Assembly: GCA_002371335.1 (NCBI GenBank) | Contig: DFHP01000117.1 | Span: forward strand, 1 to 5,757 | Direction: 5' to 3' | DNA length: 5,757 nucleotides | From: Eubacterium sp. UBA3720 | GTDB taxonomy: Bacteria > Bacillota > Clostridia > Lachnospirales > Lachnospiraceae | Shown: in pieces, positions 5,148-5,757 of the stretch | Position numbering within the stretch: the first letter of the stretch is position 1 | How the letters are laid out: the number at the start of each line of letters is the position of its first letter | The notes under the pieces: model-generated | What the model saw: the letters and a program-made list of their open reading frames with translations, nothing else | Database searches by the model: none | Told to the model about the DNA's origin: nothing | Made by a program: the position numbers and the translations under genes

Positions 5148-5279
5148 CTAAATGGTCAAAAACCCAGTATTTATGCGGGTTCCAGGCCACCTGGGCAGGA
5201 CTTTTATCAACGTTTTATCAACATTAGGATTGAGAGCTTTTCGATGCGACAAATAACAGAATATATCTTAGTGAAGCCT
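5148..5279. other. Non-coding tail of the element remnant with short repeats
   Basis: No convincing gene is seen here. The stretch has AACCC/GGGTT (5161-5165, 5177-5181), a perfect CCAGG-CCA-CCTGG dyad (5182-5194), TGAC/GTCA (5145-5148, 5155-5158) and a direct repeat TTTTATCAAC at 5202-5211 and 5213-5222. Paired repeats of this kind, next to a xis-int module and followed by a terminator, recall the end region or attachment site of an integrative element. No matching second end is in the window, so no attachment site can be assigned. Confidence 0.35.
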
Positions 5280-5328
5280 GGCGCTTACCTATGAATTCAT
5301 TGCGAATGAGAGGTGAGCGCCTTTTTTA
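5280..5328 (+). terminator. Strong rho-independent terminator
   Basis: GGCGCTTACCT (5280-5290) pairs with AGGTGAGCGCC (5311-5321) over 11 positions (one T-G), followed by six T. The 20-base loop holds a further small stem, TCATT-GCG-AATGA (5297-5309). It ends transcription from the element and insulates the next unit. It is probably the original terminator of the lost gene. Confidence 0.9.
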
Positions 5329-5379
5329 TTGCTTCAAGACAGACAACCAACCTATGCATCTGGCCGTCCCTACCTCACT

Positions 5380-5421
5380 GTGCAGTTTTGTCAAAAAAAA
5401 TAAAAAGTGACAAAACTGCAC
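5380..5421. repeat. Operator IR1 upstream of the antitoxin-like gene
   Basis: GTGCAGTTTTGTCA (5380-5393) and TGACAAAACTGCAC (5408-5421) are a perfect 14-base inverted repeat with a 14-base A-rich spacer. It ends at the base before the -35 hexamer. Although hairpin-capable, the spacing and the second copy downstream point to a protein-binding site. Confidence 0.85.
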
Positions 5422-5450
5422 TTGAAACCGGCAATGACATGCTGTATAGT
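5422..5450 (+). promoter_or_regulatory. Promoter of the antitoxin-like gene
   Basis: TTGAAA (5422-5427) and TATAGT (5445-5450) are separated by exactly 17 bases, each one mismatch from consensus at most two positions. The expected start, near 5457, falls at the first bases of IR2. Operators therefore abut the promoter on both sides. Confidence 0.8.
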
Positions 5451-5455
5451 ATAGA

Positions 5456-5495
5456 TGCAGTTACGTCATTTTTTTAGAAAAGTGACAAAACTGCA
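5456..5495. repeat. Operator IR2 over the transcription start
   Basis: TGCAGTTACGTCA (5456-5468) and TGACAAAACTGCA (5483-5495) pair with two mismatches and have the same 14-base spacer as IR1. The right arm is part of an 18-base exact copy, AAAAGTGACAAAACTGCA, of the IR1 right arm (5403-5420), 75 bp apart. Confidence 0.85.
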
Positions 5496-5518
5496 ATATG
5501 CTGAAGGAGGTGGAGAGG

Positions 5519-5757
5519 ATGAACGAACAAGATCGAATCACAAGCTTCTTGAAAGAAAACCAGTCGTTTACCACAAGGGATTTCATTGGGATGGTAAAAG
5601 AATCCCAGGCAGCTTATTCGGACCGGAAGGCATATCGCATGCTGCAGGATCTTCAGGACGACGGGCGGATCATGAAGGTTGGACGCGGACATTATTCAAA
5701 AACTTCCGTGAAATCGCCCTATCATTTCAAAGTATCCTCCCTGATGGATGAGTTGGT
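5519..5757 (+). CDS. Winged-helix protein, probable AbiEi-type antitoxin (3' truncated by window edge)
   Basis: 79 complete codons are visible before the window ends. The start is well set by AAGGAGG at 5504-5510, 8 bases before ATG. The N-terminus, MNEQDRITSFLKENQSFTTR, followed by a helix ending in YRMLQDLQDDGRIMKVGRGHYS (about 43-64), is a winged helix-turn-helix with the G-R/K-G-x-Y wing typical of AbiEi-type antitoxins and related DUF6577-like proteins. AbiEi antitoxins pair with an AbiEii nucleotidyltransferase toxin and repress their own promoter by binding inverted repeats; the operators found here fit this. The gene is separated from the mobile-element remnant by a terminator and has its own promoter. 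The family call is from pattern memory; without the C-terminus and the next gene, a free-standing regulator remains possible. Confidence 0.65.
   Translation, partial: MNEQDRITSFLKENQSFTTRDFIGMVKESQAAYSDRKAYRMLQDLQDDGRIMKVGRGHYSKTSVKSPYHFKVSSLMDEL

Noticed and set aside
5161..5195. tRNA gene fragment (GGGTTCCAGG resembles a T-arm)
   Set aside because: No GTTCRANYC core, no CCA end, anticodon arm or D-arm could be found around it.
5380..5421. Bidirectional terminator for the 14-base inverted repeat
   Set aside because: The arms are AT-rich, the spacer is 14 bases, a second pair with identical spacing lies downstream, and the pair flanks a promoter; an operator explains this better.
5455..5751. 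Open frame on the plus strand overlapping the antitoxin-like gene
   Set aside because: It begins inside the promoter-operator, lacks a ribosome site, and is out of frame with the AAGGAGG-led ATG at 5519, whose product has a clear winged-helix pattern.

Overview
The window looks like a low-to-medium GC Gram-positive anaerobe of the Clostridia, most likely Lachnospiraceae. This rests on strong AGGAGG-type ribosome binding sites, the protein flavours (Tn916-type Xis, CsaA, clostridial TcdA with a cysteine-rich loop, LarE) and rho-independent terminators. It is an inference; no 16S or marker gene is present.

Region 1 (1-2951, + strand) is a compact metabolic gene run. It holds the end of a FecE/FepC-type metal-chelate ABC ATPase, a Met8/SirC-type precorrin-2 dehydrogenase, the tRNA t6A dehydratase TcdA and a LarE-family sulfur transferase. 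Gaps are 8, 21 and 35 bp, so one transcript is likely. The ABC cassette and the precorrin-2 enzyme fit metal supply plus siroheme/corrinoid synthesis; tcdA and larE are ATP-using enzymes of tRNA and cofactor modification.

Region 2 (2952-4510) begins with a scar near 3010. There a plus-strand start-like sequence and the minus-strand N-terminus of an EamA/DMT permease both break off. Then come csaA (minus) and a divergent LysR regulator (plus). The two share a promoter region in which the -35 of each promoter overlaps the -10 of the other, with two similar dyad sites about three helical turns apart. A hairpin plus T-tract follows lysR.

Region 3 (4511-5345) is a mobile-element remnant. It has an array of seven CTGTNACAG-like sites around an AT-rich stretch, a Tn916-type excisionase gene, a good promoter, and a hairpin with a GCGA loop that covers the ribosome binding site of the expected integrase. 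Of that integrase only the first codons remain (MSAKRRD...), running in frame into what looks like the start of a low-molecular-weight protein tyrosine phosphatase (MIKILFICHGSI) and then a stop. Short direct and inverted repeats and a strong terminator follow.

Region 4 (5346-5757) starts a new transcription unit: a winged-helix protein resembling AbiEi-type antitoxins, cut by the window edge. Its promoter (TTGAAA-17-TATAGT) lies exactly between two large operators, each made of two 13-14 bp inverted arms separated by 14 bp. This is the most striking regulatory structure in the window. It suggests an autoregulated toxin-antitoxin or abortive-infection module placed next to the decayed element; the partner gene would lie just beyond the right edge.
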